From Fratercula arctica (Eukaryota; Chordata; Aves; Charadriiformes; Alcidae), in the NCBI GenBank assembly GCA_947846985.1, contig CANTUZ010000005.1:18944389-19008388 (forward strand): a DNA stretch of 64,000 nucleotides. Direction: 5' to 3'. The position numbers and the translations under genes are program-made. The notes beneath the pieces are model-generated. The model ran no database searches and was not told where the DNA came from. It worked only from the letters and a program-made list of their open reading frames with translations. Below, piece after piece: positions 27,201 to 39,062 of this stretch. Numbering within the stretch: the stretch's first letter is position 1; every line of letters starts with the position of its first letter.

Positions 27201-30200
27201 ATCACTGAGTAGTGCAGGACACGGGACAGCCACTCTGCAGGAGCAATAACCTGATCTTTGACTTGTCTTTCTTTTTCCTTCCTTATCCGGGTTTTTAATG
27301 CGCACTGTGCTTTCTTTGACCCGACGCAGAATGTTTGCACAGCTGTTTTTTTTATTTGCTGGGGGAAAAAACCCGCCATCCACAAACAGCTGCTACAGCC
27401 AAGCCTGTAAGAACAGTGACATCTCTTGCTCCAAAGCAGCACCTCAGTCCCTCCTGTGTGAGCAGCCCTCCCTGCCATGCCAGACCTGCAGTGCTCACCC
27501 CAAACTTAGAAATTTAAGTCTAGACCCAACAAGCAATGAGTAGGCAGTACTCACCTGCAGCTTTTTCCCACTGAAGGACCAACAAGCATGCCTGGCTCGT
27601 CTCAGGGATGTACAGATTAAAGAATGCAAGAGCAGGAAGCCAAGAGGCCCTGTGCAGGAGCGCAGGAAAGGAGCGCAATTCATAACTTGTTTCCCCCCAG
27701 TAGAAGTCACTTCTTAAGGTAGAAGGTATATTCAAGAACATTTAATGCCTTGTGGGCTGCAATGCTTATCTACAGAAAAACAGTCACTACACACAGAGGA
27801 AAAACACGCTGCAAAATTGAGGGGTACGGAGAGTTCAACTTCAAACAATACAAGTACAGAGCTCCTTGTAGTATTTGAGGCATCACAGATTTAATATGGG
27901 CAGTACCAAACACAATACTGGAATGTCTGAGCCAAGGAGTGGGTGGAGGATGCAGGAGATGCTGAATCCCATCAAGGGAATATGGGCAAGCACAAAGGAG
28001 GTGGTATAGCACAGAATGGCACAACGTTCTGCCAAAACGTAGTGTAGAGCTTCTGAGAACATTGGTTGAGGATATGATAAGGCAGAGGGGTTCCCAAGAG
28101 CATCCAAGAAAGGGACTAAGATAGCAAAGCGATGCTGACAGTACCATGGACTGGATCCTTAAGGGAGTCCACCATTAGTAGGAAGAAAAATTCAAAAGCA
28201 CAGTTTTGGAAAAGCTTCAAAGGATAAACTCTCCACCATTTCCTATGTGTCTCAGCTAGCCTCCTTCCCCCCTCTTCCTCTTTTTCTCCATTAGTCACAC
28301 TGGCCTTGTTTAGCTCTCTGGCATTGTCTTACACAAATGTCCTTTACACTTTCTCCCTAATACTCTTCCAGAAGCAATCAATAGGATTGCTGCTGTTTCC
28401 TTCTCTACTTCTTTCCTTAATGGCAATCTCTGGTTCCCTAAGAAATAAGGCAGGTAACAAATGCTCCAAGAGAGGGCAGAATCGCTGGAGCTTTGCAGAG
28501 ACCGGAGGCAGAATGCCAGACTCCATCTCTGCCTTACCCTGCTCCACAATGTGCCTAATGACATCAATCATTTCAAAAAGTGGAAAACAGATAATACAAT
28601 TTTTGTTATTCTACTGTATTCTCCTGTCCTTCACTTTTGGGTGCCCCTTGAGCTCTTTAAATGGATATTGGTATGTACTTCTATATTAGGATCTCCTTTC
28701 AGCTGAGTTAATAAACTCAGTGAGATACAAACAGTTGGTATCTAGAAAGGATTCTCCATCCCAATAGCCCCTCACAGATGGTAGTGATGGAAGCAGAGAC
28801 TGAAGCAACCCACAGTTCTCTCCTTTGTTTCCATTTTCCAAATATGCTGTTGAAGCACAATTGCACCTCCTAGAGGGACAAACAGCAGCATGGACCTCAT
28901 CCAGGAACAGTGAAAAGGCCAGGGGCAACACAGATTCACAAAGTTCACGTTTGCACTTTGCTTTGCAATAAAGAGGGAGCCTTGAGGGGAGGCCTGGCAG
29001 CTGCAGGCAGAGGAATCAACAGCTGACTTTCTGCCAAACTGTAGAGCCAGCAGCTGCATACTCAGGGAGGCCGAGCAACCCTTCAGCCCAGCCCTTCCAC
29101 CACAGCAGGTCAGAAACACTTTCTATCGCACTGCAGCATGAACAGCAGCTCCTGCATTAGCACTTCTATGTCCATCCCATTTTAGGGACGCTGATCCCAA
29201 GCATTCCTTATTCTTATCTGTGAAGTTGCAATTAGTCTGCTTTGTCCATAAAATAAGCTCTCTGAGCACAGACTGACTGTGGAATGCACTTGTTCAATGT
29301 CTCTCTATAATGACATGACCATAACTCTTGTATACTATAGAATTACATGAACTTCAGTTCCAAACATCCCTGCCCACTCATCTATATGTGGGATTATAAC
29401 TTTTTAATGCAGCCCCACCTCAACCACAAGCATGTATTTTCATATCTTGCAAGATGGCTGAACAGCATGGGAAATGAGCAGTGACCCCTCAATATCTTCA
29501 TCTCTGAGGTACCTGTTTGGATCTAGCCAACAGCAGATGGACTCAAAGCCTGTTACTCTCAGCCCTTTGGTGACTCACACAGCAAAATTAGCTTTATCGA
29601 CTCAGCCTCAGTCCCAGGGCAAGAGTGAACTATTGGTGGACAGTTAAACTGCTGTTGTAAAACTGTCCCCTCCCTTCAGCTACCACGCATCAGTGCTGAG
29701 AAATGACACCAGCTTTCAAGATGATGCTAGCCCTTGGTGCAGTAGCTTTGTCTGTGGTGCCTGCCACTTCTTCCTCTGGCGTCAGGGATGCAGCAAAGAT
29801 AGCAACACTGGCTGGGAGCTTTGTATTGGGTTTTAATCTGTAAAAGGATGGCTAATAAGGCAGGAACTGTAGTACAAAGAAATAAAATTGCATATTTTGC
29901 CTGAGTCTTGAGGCTCGCCTGTGCTCACTCCCTGTCTCTCCTCAGGTTCAGCCTGCAACGGAAGACATTACAGCAAGACTTGTACTCCCCTCAGCGAAGA
30001 CAACGTCTTCCTCTGTTTTGTACAAGCAACAGAAGCAGCAGAAAATTAGTCGATTGCTGCCATCAGCATCCAGGATCTCTCACAGCTGGGAGTTAAGAGA
30101 TCAAAGACAGCAACGAAGGAACATTTTGTTTCTCAGTTATTTTATCTCTGCTCTTCTCATATCCTTCCCATCACATACCAGTCCCTTATTGCTGGAGGTG

Positions 30201-33200
30201 CTGATGACGTCTTGCAGCCTATCAACATCAATATCAGGATCAAGAAACCTCCTGGCAAGGGAGGTTTACAAACATCATTATAAAGATAGGTTCTTGAGCA
30301 AGTCATTCCTTCTCCATGTTGCCCAAACCCCCCTGAGGATGGAGGCCAGGTTCTTAAAGGCATCTCTGGCCACATCCATAAAGATGGGTCCAGAATATTC
30401 TCCAGAGCTTAATACAATACACCTTCATTATATTTTCCTATACATTATTCAGTCTGATCGGACTTTCAGAAGTACTTAGCATTGGCTTATCACTTTATCT
30501 CAAAGTTCAGGGGATTCTTAGTACTAAATGAGACCAGAGTCAGCCAGCAGTGAATGGCAAATTCCATCTTTTAGTTCTAAGTCCCTAGAGACGGGTCTTG
30601 TAATATGCGGCCTACCTCGCTATTTATGAATCTATGCCTTGAACATCACTTCCCAGATCCTGCAGTATTTCTGAGCCTTTCTGAGTCCTAATGGTGAATT
30701 CTTCAGCTTCACCATCCTAAACCATAGCCAAAAGCATTCCCTATCCTAAACCAGATCATCTTTGCCACATAGTGATGATCACTTCTGCAGTACAGAAAAC
30801 TTCTCTCTTGAATTACTTATGTCACTCTGAAGCAACCTATGTAGTGTATGACAAGTGGTATGCTGCAGTGCAGATGCACCCACCAACACAGCATATAGAG
30901 ACCAGGAAAAGCAAAGAAATGAAGGCATTTTAAACTTGAGGAAGGTGGTATTTTAATTCTCTCTGAAGGTGTTGCTGTGGATCAAGCATCTTCAGAATAG
31001 TCATCTTTAAGTGCCATTGCGTACTTGAGTCTCTTCCCATTCCTTTGTGTCTGCCCTATGCAACACCTCTAATACAGAGTTCCAAGCTATTTGGCTTCTG
31101 ATGAAGAGCAAAGACAGGATGCAACACTCTCTTATGTCAGGCGATAACGCATCGCTAAAGAAAGTGCTAATGACTCAAAAATTACATAGAGGAAGCAACA
31201 GGAAAGTTCTAACGATAAGCAAATTAGCTTAATTCTCTGAAAAGAATGGACATGGCTGGACGTGCTTACTCTAGCTACTCCTGAAAGTGGCAGAGCAAGC
31301 ATTCCAAAACCAGAAGAAAATCTGAAAATTGGGATTCACTTAAATCATACCATCCTAGGCCTGTACACCTTGGGATGCTTTGGGACATATACAGGCATCC
31401 CCTTTTCACAACCTAATTCAAAATCTGTTGCACTTGCCAAATACTTATGATAACACTTACATGTGCAGATTTAAAAGTGCTCACAAACAATTTGCTAAGA
31501 AGATGGCAGGCTAAATTTGAAACTAGCAATATTTGAAATGGACAGCTGGGCTAGATCTACCCCCCTCCCTCCCCAGCTTTTCAGCATTTTCTGCCAGAGA
31601 TCACATTCATCAGTCAGCTGAACCTTGTTTCCAGATGTTTGGAACATGGGAAAAACAACCTGTGAATCGGGGAGTTTTCCAAGACTCAGCAATATGGTCA
31701 CAACAGAGTTTTGGAATGAAAAGGCAAGGGATGCTGTTCATGTCATCCTCTCTCTACAGAAAAAAACCACCCCAATTACATCTCTTTATAGGAGACATAA
31801 TTAGCTCCCTTCTTTCCAATGGAGAAAGCCTTTCCCTCCATGAAAAGCTTATACTGCCTCCCATACAAACACAGGACAGACAAAAACCCCACCGAAATCT
31901 TGCTGAAGCGGATGCCATGCTGAGGCAACCCAGCAGTAACCTCAGATCGGAGGAAACAGTGCCTGTGCTGTGAGGCTCATATGTTGAATCCTGACTTAAC
32001 CAAACGTATTTGGGAGGAAGGTACTGCAGACTTGTTATCCTTGCACCATCCAGAACTCAGTGAGTTTGGGTGTAAAATCTCAAGATATTTAGGGGTAGCT
32101 GATCATTACATTAACATATGTGTGATGGCAGGGATTAGAGTACATTCTACTGCTGTATAATATGGATTTGCGTGTGGGTCAGAAGTTTCATTTGTGTACT
32201 GCCTCCTACCCTTAAGCTCATTCCTGCACAGCAACAAGTAATTCCTATTCACAGTCCCTCCTCTGAGTAGGAAATATGCACTCCAGGTAAAGGATTTGCC
32301 TTCTGTGCTTTGTTGCTAGGCACCTTGGGACAGTAGGGCAGCACTTTTTTTCAGTTGCTCTGTGCTGGACATGTTTTGCCAGGTCCAAGGAGCCAAGGTG
32401 AACTAAAGACTTTTGCAAAGCATCCTTGCAGGATATTCAGGAAGGCTCTGTGGAAGATTGTTCCAAACCTGTCTCCCATTTTGTTTGCCACAGGAACACA
32501 GTAACATTGATGAGTCCCTTTTGTTTCTGAGAATCCTAAATTATTGCTGGGTGCCATTCAGTGAGAAAGCCTGGGACAGTGGCTGATAAGGAACCGTGGC
32601 GATTTTAGGAGGCCAGCCCACTTTTCTGCAGAGATCTATGTAACCATTAAACAGAGTTGAGGCAATTTTCCCTCCCTTGATAACAGTCTTATCCATCCCA
32701 AGTGGACAAGGGTTATCTACAGTTTTGTCATGTCCTTTGCTATCATTCTGCTACCCACATGTTCTTGTATTTAGAGCAGGGTAATGTTACACAGCCAAAC
32801 TGGGAGCCTGTTCTTTATTTTGGAGGGTATTCCTTATGCAACCACAGAAGCCACTCAGTAACAACCATATCCTGTGAAATCCTAGGGTCTGTGAGAGCCT
32901 TTTTCTGACTATTCCTCTTCTGGTTTTGCATTCTTATATGCTTGCTAAGATTTTTAAGCTGCTAACCTTTTCTGCTCAATACTACTTTTTTTTGGAAGCA
33001 GAAGTGATTTTCTTTGCAATTTTCCAGACCTTTTCCATGTTCTCTTCAGGGTGGCTGGGAACATGAACTTGTAGAAAATGTTTTACTTCCATTTCAACAA
33101 AGTGTTTAAGGTGCATGCTTTAGTTTGCACCACTACTATATAGTCTACGGTCTACCTGCAAGCAATAGAAAGGCAGCAAAGTCATGAAAGAAGGTAAGGA

Positions 33201-33730
33201 AAAAATTACCTTGTAACTTCTAGCAAACCTCTAGGCTTGTGACACATTTAGGAGAGTAACACATTTAGTTTGAAATCTCTTGGTGGCCAACATGAATGCT
33301 TTTGGTGGCCAGCCAGGAAGTGGGGATAGTTGTTACTTCTGACCCATTAAACACATATTTTCCAGAGCTACTTTTTGATGAGATTCCTTTGGACATGTCT
33401 TCATTTACACAGGGAGCTAGCCACTGTCGTTCCTATTCCTTCTGTGGAAAGACTGACCTGTTTGAGAAACCTGAGATATCTCCACAGGGTGTAATTTAGC
33501 ACTCTCCAGGCATGTCAAGATCCTTGAAGCACTGTTGTGTCTCTCTGATCCCTTATCTTATTCATGATCTGCAAATGATCAGTCACTTAAACTCCACAGG
33601 AGAGGGGGTTGCGGCCGACCTACTGAAGGCTTGAGTTTCTCAGTTCTATCTTCAAACAAATAAGCAGAAGCCTCACTTCGTGAAAATATGCACAAGCATA
33701 CAGCCCTGATACACCCTCATTAAGGAAAAC
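21240..33730. other. Intronic, nothing but one MITE recognised
   Basis: About 12 kb with no CR1, LTR or exon that I can identify. The MITE at 26055-26126 is the only named element. Open frames up to 146 codons (31533-31973, +) have no recognisable protein features. Confidence 0.6.
26055..26126. mobile_element. Decayed palindromic MITE
   Basis: The left arm 'agccagattcaaatgtattg' + 'aagtcaa' and the right arm 'ttgacttaagtgggctttga' + 'atcagacct' are imperfect reverse complements around a short centre. The layout (GGCC.GATTCAAA ... TTGAAGTCAA ... TTGACTTCAATGGGCTTTGAATC.GGCC) is that of a very common palindromic non-autonomous DNA element of sauropsid genomes. I do not assign a superfamily. 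No target duplication can be decided at this age. Confidence 0.6.
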
Positions 33731-34990
33731 ATAGAATCATAGAATAGTTTGGGTTGGAAGGGTCCTTTAAAGGTCATCTAGTCCAACCTCCCTGCAATAA
33801 CCAGGGACATCTTCAACTAGAGAAGGTTGCTCAGAGCCCCATCCAACCTGACCTTGAATGTTTCCAGGGCACCTACCACCTCTCTGGGCAACCTGTTCCA
33901 GTGTTTCACCACTCTGTGTAAAAAATTTCTTCCTTATATCTAGTCTAAGCCTACCCTCTTTTAGTTTAAAACCATTATCCCTTATCCTATTGCAACAGGC
34001 CCTGCTAAAAAGTTTGTCCACATTGTTCCTGTAGGCCCCCTTTAAGTATTGAAAGGCTGCAATAAGGTCTCCCCAGAGCCTTTTCTTTTCTTCTCCACGC
34101 TGGATAACCCCAACTCTCTCAGCCTGTCCTCACACGAGAGGGGCTCCAGCCCTCTAATAATTTTTGTGGCCCTCTTCTGGACCTGCTTCAACAGGTCCAT
34201 GTCTTTCCTGTACTGAGGACTCCGGAGCTGGAGACAGTACTCCAGGTGGGGTCTCACCAGAGAGGAGTAGAGGGGCAAAATCACCTTCCTCAATCTGCTG
34301 TCCACACTTCTTTTAATGCAGCCCAGCATATGATTGGCCTTCTGGGCTGTGAGCACACATTGCCGGCTCATGTCCAGCTTTTCCTCCACCAGTACCCCCA
34401 AGTCCTTCTCGGCAGGGCTGCTCTCAATCCCTTCATCCCCAAGTCTGTATTGATACCGGGGGTTGGTCTGACCCAGGTGGAGGACCTTGCACTTTTCTTG
34501 TTGAACCTGATGAGGTTCACAAGGGCACACTTCTCAACCTTGTCCAGGTCCTTCTTAATGGCATCCCATCCCTCAGGCGTGTCAACTGCACCCACTCAGC
34601 TTGGTGTTGTCCACAAACTTGCTGAAGGTACTCTCGATCCCACAAGTCATTGATGAAGATATTAAACAGTACTGGTCCCAACACAGACCCCTGAGGGACA
34701 CTGCTTGTCACTGATCTCCATCTAGACATTGAGCCATTGACCGCTACCCTCTGGATGCAACCATCCAACCAGTTCCTCATCCACCAAACAGTCCACCCAT
34801 CAAATCCATCTCTCTCCAATTTAGAGAGAAGGATATTGTGGGGGACCATGTCAAAGGCATTACAGAAGTTCAGACAGTTCCCTTGTCCACTGATGGATAG
34901 AAGGCCACTAGGTTGGTTGGGCAGGACTTGCCTTTGGTGAAGCCATGCTGGCTGTCTCGAATCACCTCCCTGTCCTCCATATGACTTAGC
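33731..34990 (-). mobile_element. CR1 LINE, about 1.26 kb, with RT C-terminal remnant
   Basis: On the minus strand the 3' end is at 33731, with the 'catagaatcatagaatagtt' tail complement and the GGTTGGA...CCAACCC 3' UTR. It extends to about 34990, in the CR1 segment preceding the reverse transcriptase A motif. Within it 34042-34530 (-) is open over the ORF2 C-terminal region ([41 protein letters not shown]). 34517-34990 (-) covers [19 protein letters not shown] and [20 protein letters not shown], the A and B motifs of reverse transcriptase. Frameshifts separate these frames, and the F-ADD segment is not in frame with the B motif, so the copy is inactive. The 5' end is truncated. Confidence 0.95.
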
Positions 34991-37900
34991 AAATAGCCAC
35001 AGAAATATGAAGCAGTTCTTTAAATCCGAAACAGGAAATAAGCAAAAGAGGAAAAAACAAAGCAAACAGCCCTCCCTTAAAAGCGGTCTGAATATTTTCA
35101 AATAAGACAACGTTCCTTGTAGAGGGAAAGAAAATGTGTAGTGCATAGCTGTGTCCTTTCCTCGATCTGAACTGTAATGGCTCTTCCTCATCTTTTTCCA
35201 CGATTCGTGTTCTCCAAGCCTCTGGATGGGAATCAGCACCTCCATTCAGCTCTTCAGTGGGATCACTCTGCTGATGATCTCCTTTAGACCTCAGGATTCA
35301 CTTAATCACTCAATTTGCAGCAGGCTTCCTTCTCCTGGGAGAAGTGTCTGATGCTACAAGTGAACCCAGGACCTCAGAGTGAAGCAGGACTGCAAGAATC
35401 CACAGAGGGTTTACATGAATGAATGAGTTTGATTTTCAAATTCAGGCCAGAAGCAGCCCACCCAGCCTAATTTTTTCTCCTTCATACTGTTTATTCAACC
35501 AAAAGGATTTTCAGACAACCTGAAGGGATTGCCTTCGTGGGTGAGTGTGCATTTTGCCAGAAGTCCTATTTGGCAGAATGACTTTTATTATAAGCATTTT
35601 GGTTCTGTTGCCCCTGCTGCATGCTGCTTTTCTTGGCCTTCTGGCTGTCTCGAAGTCTTGTGCAAACTTCCCTTTTCACAACACACCTGGGATCTAGCAG
35701 ACGCATAGACTACATAGTTGAACGATCACTTTATGCCTCAAGCACTGCTAAACAGTTTATTGTGTGGCTTAGGAGGACATATATATACTGGTTTTTTGCT
35801 ACAGAAAACCAGGGCACCTTTCTAGAAATGCCCTCATTTTGCTTGAAACAGCACCTGCATTTTGCAGGTGTGATCCTAAACCAGCAGAACAAATGCAGCA
35901 AGGGGTTAAAATAGGATTTGTATTTTATTTTTAACCTGGGCTGGAGAATTCCCTTCTTTCCTTTTTCTCTTCCCCTTATGACACCTCTTTAAATAGAGTT
36001 GCTTTTTCCAGCCCCAAACCCACCTAATGCCACGGGGTCAAGCTATGTTTCTGAAGTCCTTTGTTCACCAGAGCAGTATGGGGGCGCGAGATAAGTCTTT
36101 GCTGAAGCCACCACCGATTAAGACATCAGACCCATTAAGAGCTGCTGCCTTCTGTGCAGTCAGCTTTCTGTAAGCCACCCCGAGTCCTCTGCCGTATTGG
36201 AGCAGCCCTCCTCTCCCTGGGGAATCCCCACATCCAGCTCTGCAATGGGGCTCTGCTCCTCACATCCAGCCTGCCTGCTCATTAATCATTTGGGATGCGA
36301 CTGCTACTGCCACTGCTGCAGACACCTAAAGACTGAGGATGTCATCCCCTCCTCACTACGCAAGGCATTTCTTCCCCAACTGCCTTTAAAGGGAAACATA
36401 ACATCTTTTTTTTTTTTTTTTTTAGTGCTGCGACAGAAGAATATAGGTTGTGACCTTAAAAGCAGGAAAAGAGTTGTACTGCAGTCCCCACGGTGGCTGT
36501 GGCTGGCTCTCTGCTACAGTGATGTTTCAGCAGAGTTAAGGCATTAAAATGTATGCATGGAAGCAAACTCCTATGCAAAAGGCCACCCTAATCGTTGCAG
36601 AGTTGGACTAAAGACTCTGTGCCAGTTTCCCACCCAGACATGTCAGGGACAGATGAAAGTGTCAGCTGTTGGGTGAAGCACAGCTGCTATTCTCCTTCAG
36701 TCCATGGAGTACAAAATTATAAGAAGCAAAACAGAAGTCAGAGCAGTTGTGAGGCTACTCTAACTTACCCTTGGAGACAGGCATTTTTATCTCTACTCCC
36801 TCTAATGCAGCAGAGAGGCTTGAGAAAGCAGGCTGTGCCCTTCAAGCCACTGACAAATATAACTGCTTGGCAAAATGCAGTACGCAATACCAAAGGGGAA
36901 GTCCTCTTTCAGTAATAGGTTTTCCAAACCAAAGATCAGTCTGGAGCCAGAACAGGACTGCCAAGCATTTCCAAAATGTAAGGCATGTTCCCATTTTTCA
37001 ACTAATCAACAGAAAAGTGAGAGATACACATGCTCTGATGTGCTGGTAGAAAGCAGATGCAGTGATGTCAGAGCTTCTATTCCCTCTGCAGCACTGGCTG
37101 AGCACAAACAACAACCCCTTCACTGTCACGGATTACCCTTACAATGTGGGTATTTTGTCCTGCAGGACAAACAGAAAGAAGCAGGAATCCAGAGAGAAAT
37201 GAAGAAAACTAACTGCTTTCCACAAACTCCCAGGGCAGCTCTGATGCACTTTGGGGTGCTTCTTCTACCTTCACACAGGACTTTGCCCGTACGACAGCTC
37301 CACTCAAACCTAGTGAGAGAGGATATAATGTTCCTTTGGTGGTAACTTCCACCTGCATCCCTTTCTTGCCCTCCAGTGAATCCCCCCGCCTGCCCCTAGA
37401 CCAGCTCTGGGAGTGGCCAGGCGCAAAGTGGTCTTTTCAAGAATGATCATCATCCTTTTCATGTTTCGTTCTTTTGTCCTTTACAACCAATTTTTCTTCG
37501 GGTTCCTGGAATAAGCAGTCACTTCAGAACAGTGTCACTATCACATGGATGGCGGCGCCAGGACCTGTGGGGCACATGTGAGCGGGCAGGCTGTATTAGA
37601 AAGCATCAGCATTGAACACCTCACTGGCACATCTTACTCACTGGGGACTGCTGTCACTTACTGTAAAGAAGTCTCCCGGTGCTAACGTAACTTGGGTCAG
37701 GCCCTTGATACGTGGTAGCACCCTTTTCATTCCCAAGAAAAATATTACTCAACTGGAGCACAGGGGATTTTCTTACATTAGGATTAAAAAGCATTTCTCA
37801 AATTAGTTGTTTGGGTTTTTTTTTCCAAAAGTGCAATCATTATAATTTTTAAAAAATCAACATTGAGAAACACTAAAAAGCTTTCTGTAATACTGCTTAC

Positions 37901-38631
37901 AATTAGTTATTTGTTTCCCGCTAGGAATTCAGGTACTGCCAGTGGGAGTTTCATCAGATGCTGACAACTCCCCCCATCAGGAATCTCCTTAAGGAAGGAT
38001 GTTTCCCCTCTGGCCGCTCTCCTGCAGGTGGCAGCGAGCAGGTAATACCTGCATTTTCAAAAGGTTCAGGAATTTTGGGTTCCCCACACTTAAGCACTCC
38101 AGAGACAGATTTTCAGCTGCTGAACTACCCAGAGTTAATATTGTAAGAAGAATCCCCTTTCCAATTAGGCACGACATAAAAATCGGGTTTTCAAGTTGCT
38201 CAGACACTATAGTTGATTGGGTCTAATGAAAATCTGGCCTGAATTTTGGAGGTGCTGAGAGGCTGCTGTGGAGTCCCACCTGAGGTGGGAGTAGTCAGTC
38301 TCATTATAGCAAATGTCTTCTACATATTCTTCAAGAAAAGCACCCCAAATATGGGACACATCTCTACTGTTTTGCATAAGTACACTTATAAAACAGAATA
38401 TTAAAATGAAATAAAAGGTGCAATACCTTTTATTGCATGTATATAGACAGTTCCAAACTTGCATCTGAATGAGGTCTGCATCCAAACTCACCTTTGGCAT
38501 ATCTCTAAACAAAATTATAACCACCTAATACCTGGAGGTTTCATGAGGCAGGGTAAAAATTGGAATGATTATCTGAATTGATATCCAAAGGAAGCCATAA
38601 AGCTGCCTAAGGATCTCATAATTTAGTCTGG
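34991..38631. other. Intronic, possible old repeat near 38040-38270
   Basis: Nothing firm apart from the T18 tract. Around 38040-38270 the phrases 'cagattttcagctgctgaac' and 'gaaaatctggcctgaatttt' + 'ggaggtgctgag' recall a common sauropsid palindromic element (CAGATTTTCA.A.GTGCTGA ... AAAATC.GGCC), but the copy is too worn for a firm call. Confidence 0.35.
36406..36423. repeat. T18 homopolymer
   Basis: Eighteen T in a row with no adjoining SINE or LINE that I recognise. On the minus strand it reads as A18, so it might be the A-tail of an unrecognised retrocopy. Confidence 0.9.
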
Positions 38632-38715
38632 ATTCATAGAATCTTCATGGTTGGAAAGGACCTTTGAAATCATCGAATCCAACCATACACACACAAAAAA
38701 ACCCACAAAAAAGAC
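38632..38715 (-). mobile_element. CR1 LINE 3'-end fragment
   Basis: 'attcatagaatcttcatggt', 'tggaaaggacctttgaaatc' and 'gaatccaaccatacacacac' are the reverse complement of a CR1 3' UTR. The fragment is only about 80 bases. The same variant 3' end (ATCTTCATGGTTGG, ACCATACACACAC) recurs at 51576, so both come from one CR1 subfamily. Confidence 0.88.
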
Positions 38716-38869
38716 CCATTCACTGGGTCTGGAAAGACTCTGGCAAACCTCTCTGGGAAATATGGCACGGATACTGGCTTGCTCTGACAGCCTATACAAG
38801 GGAGGGTGTGAGGTTGAGGTGCTGATTTGGGATTCAGAAAGTCTATCTTCACTTTCTGATTTTCTTTTG

Positions 38870-39062
38870 CCATGCATGGGTTACTTAACCTATCTGTGCC
38901 TTAGTCCAGTATTTAGAGAATGAAGACAGTAAGGTATTTGACTTTTCCCCTATTCTTCTGCCCTTTCATATGCATTGCCTGTTTAGACTGTACGTGCTTC
39001 AGGTCAGAGATGGTCCCTTGCTTTGTTTTTAAACACAGCTACAGAGCCTAGTATGCCAGGAC
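38870..39062 (+). repeat. MIR/L2-like remnant pair
   Basis: 'gggttacttaacctatctgt' and 'gccttagt' match the MIR segment ACTTAACCTCTCTGTGCCTCAGTTT. About 60 bases further on, 'gtttagactgtacgtgcttc' and 'aggtcagagatggtcccttg', then 'acagagcctagtatgccagg', match the L2/MIR3 3' end (AGACTGTAAGCTCCTTGAGGGCAGGGAC ... CAGTGCCTGGCACA). It could be one old element. Confidence 0.5.

Noticed and set aside
27041..27478. 145-codon open frame (-)
   Set aside because: Mixed composition, overlapping frames on the other strand, no family features.
31533..31973. 146-codon open frame (+)
   Set aside because: No recognisable domain, low-complexity start, no splice or promoter context. Compatible with chance in 64 kb read in six frames.
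34042..35245. Long minus-strand frames as host genes
   Set aside because: They are CR1 reverse transcriptase remnants, plus chance extension beyond 34990.
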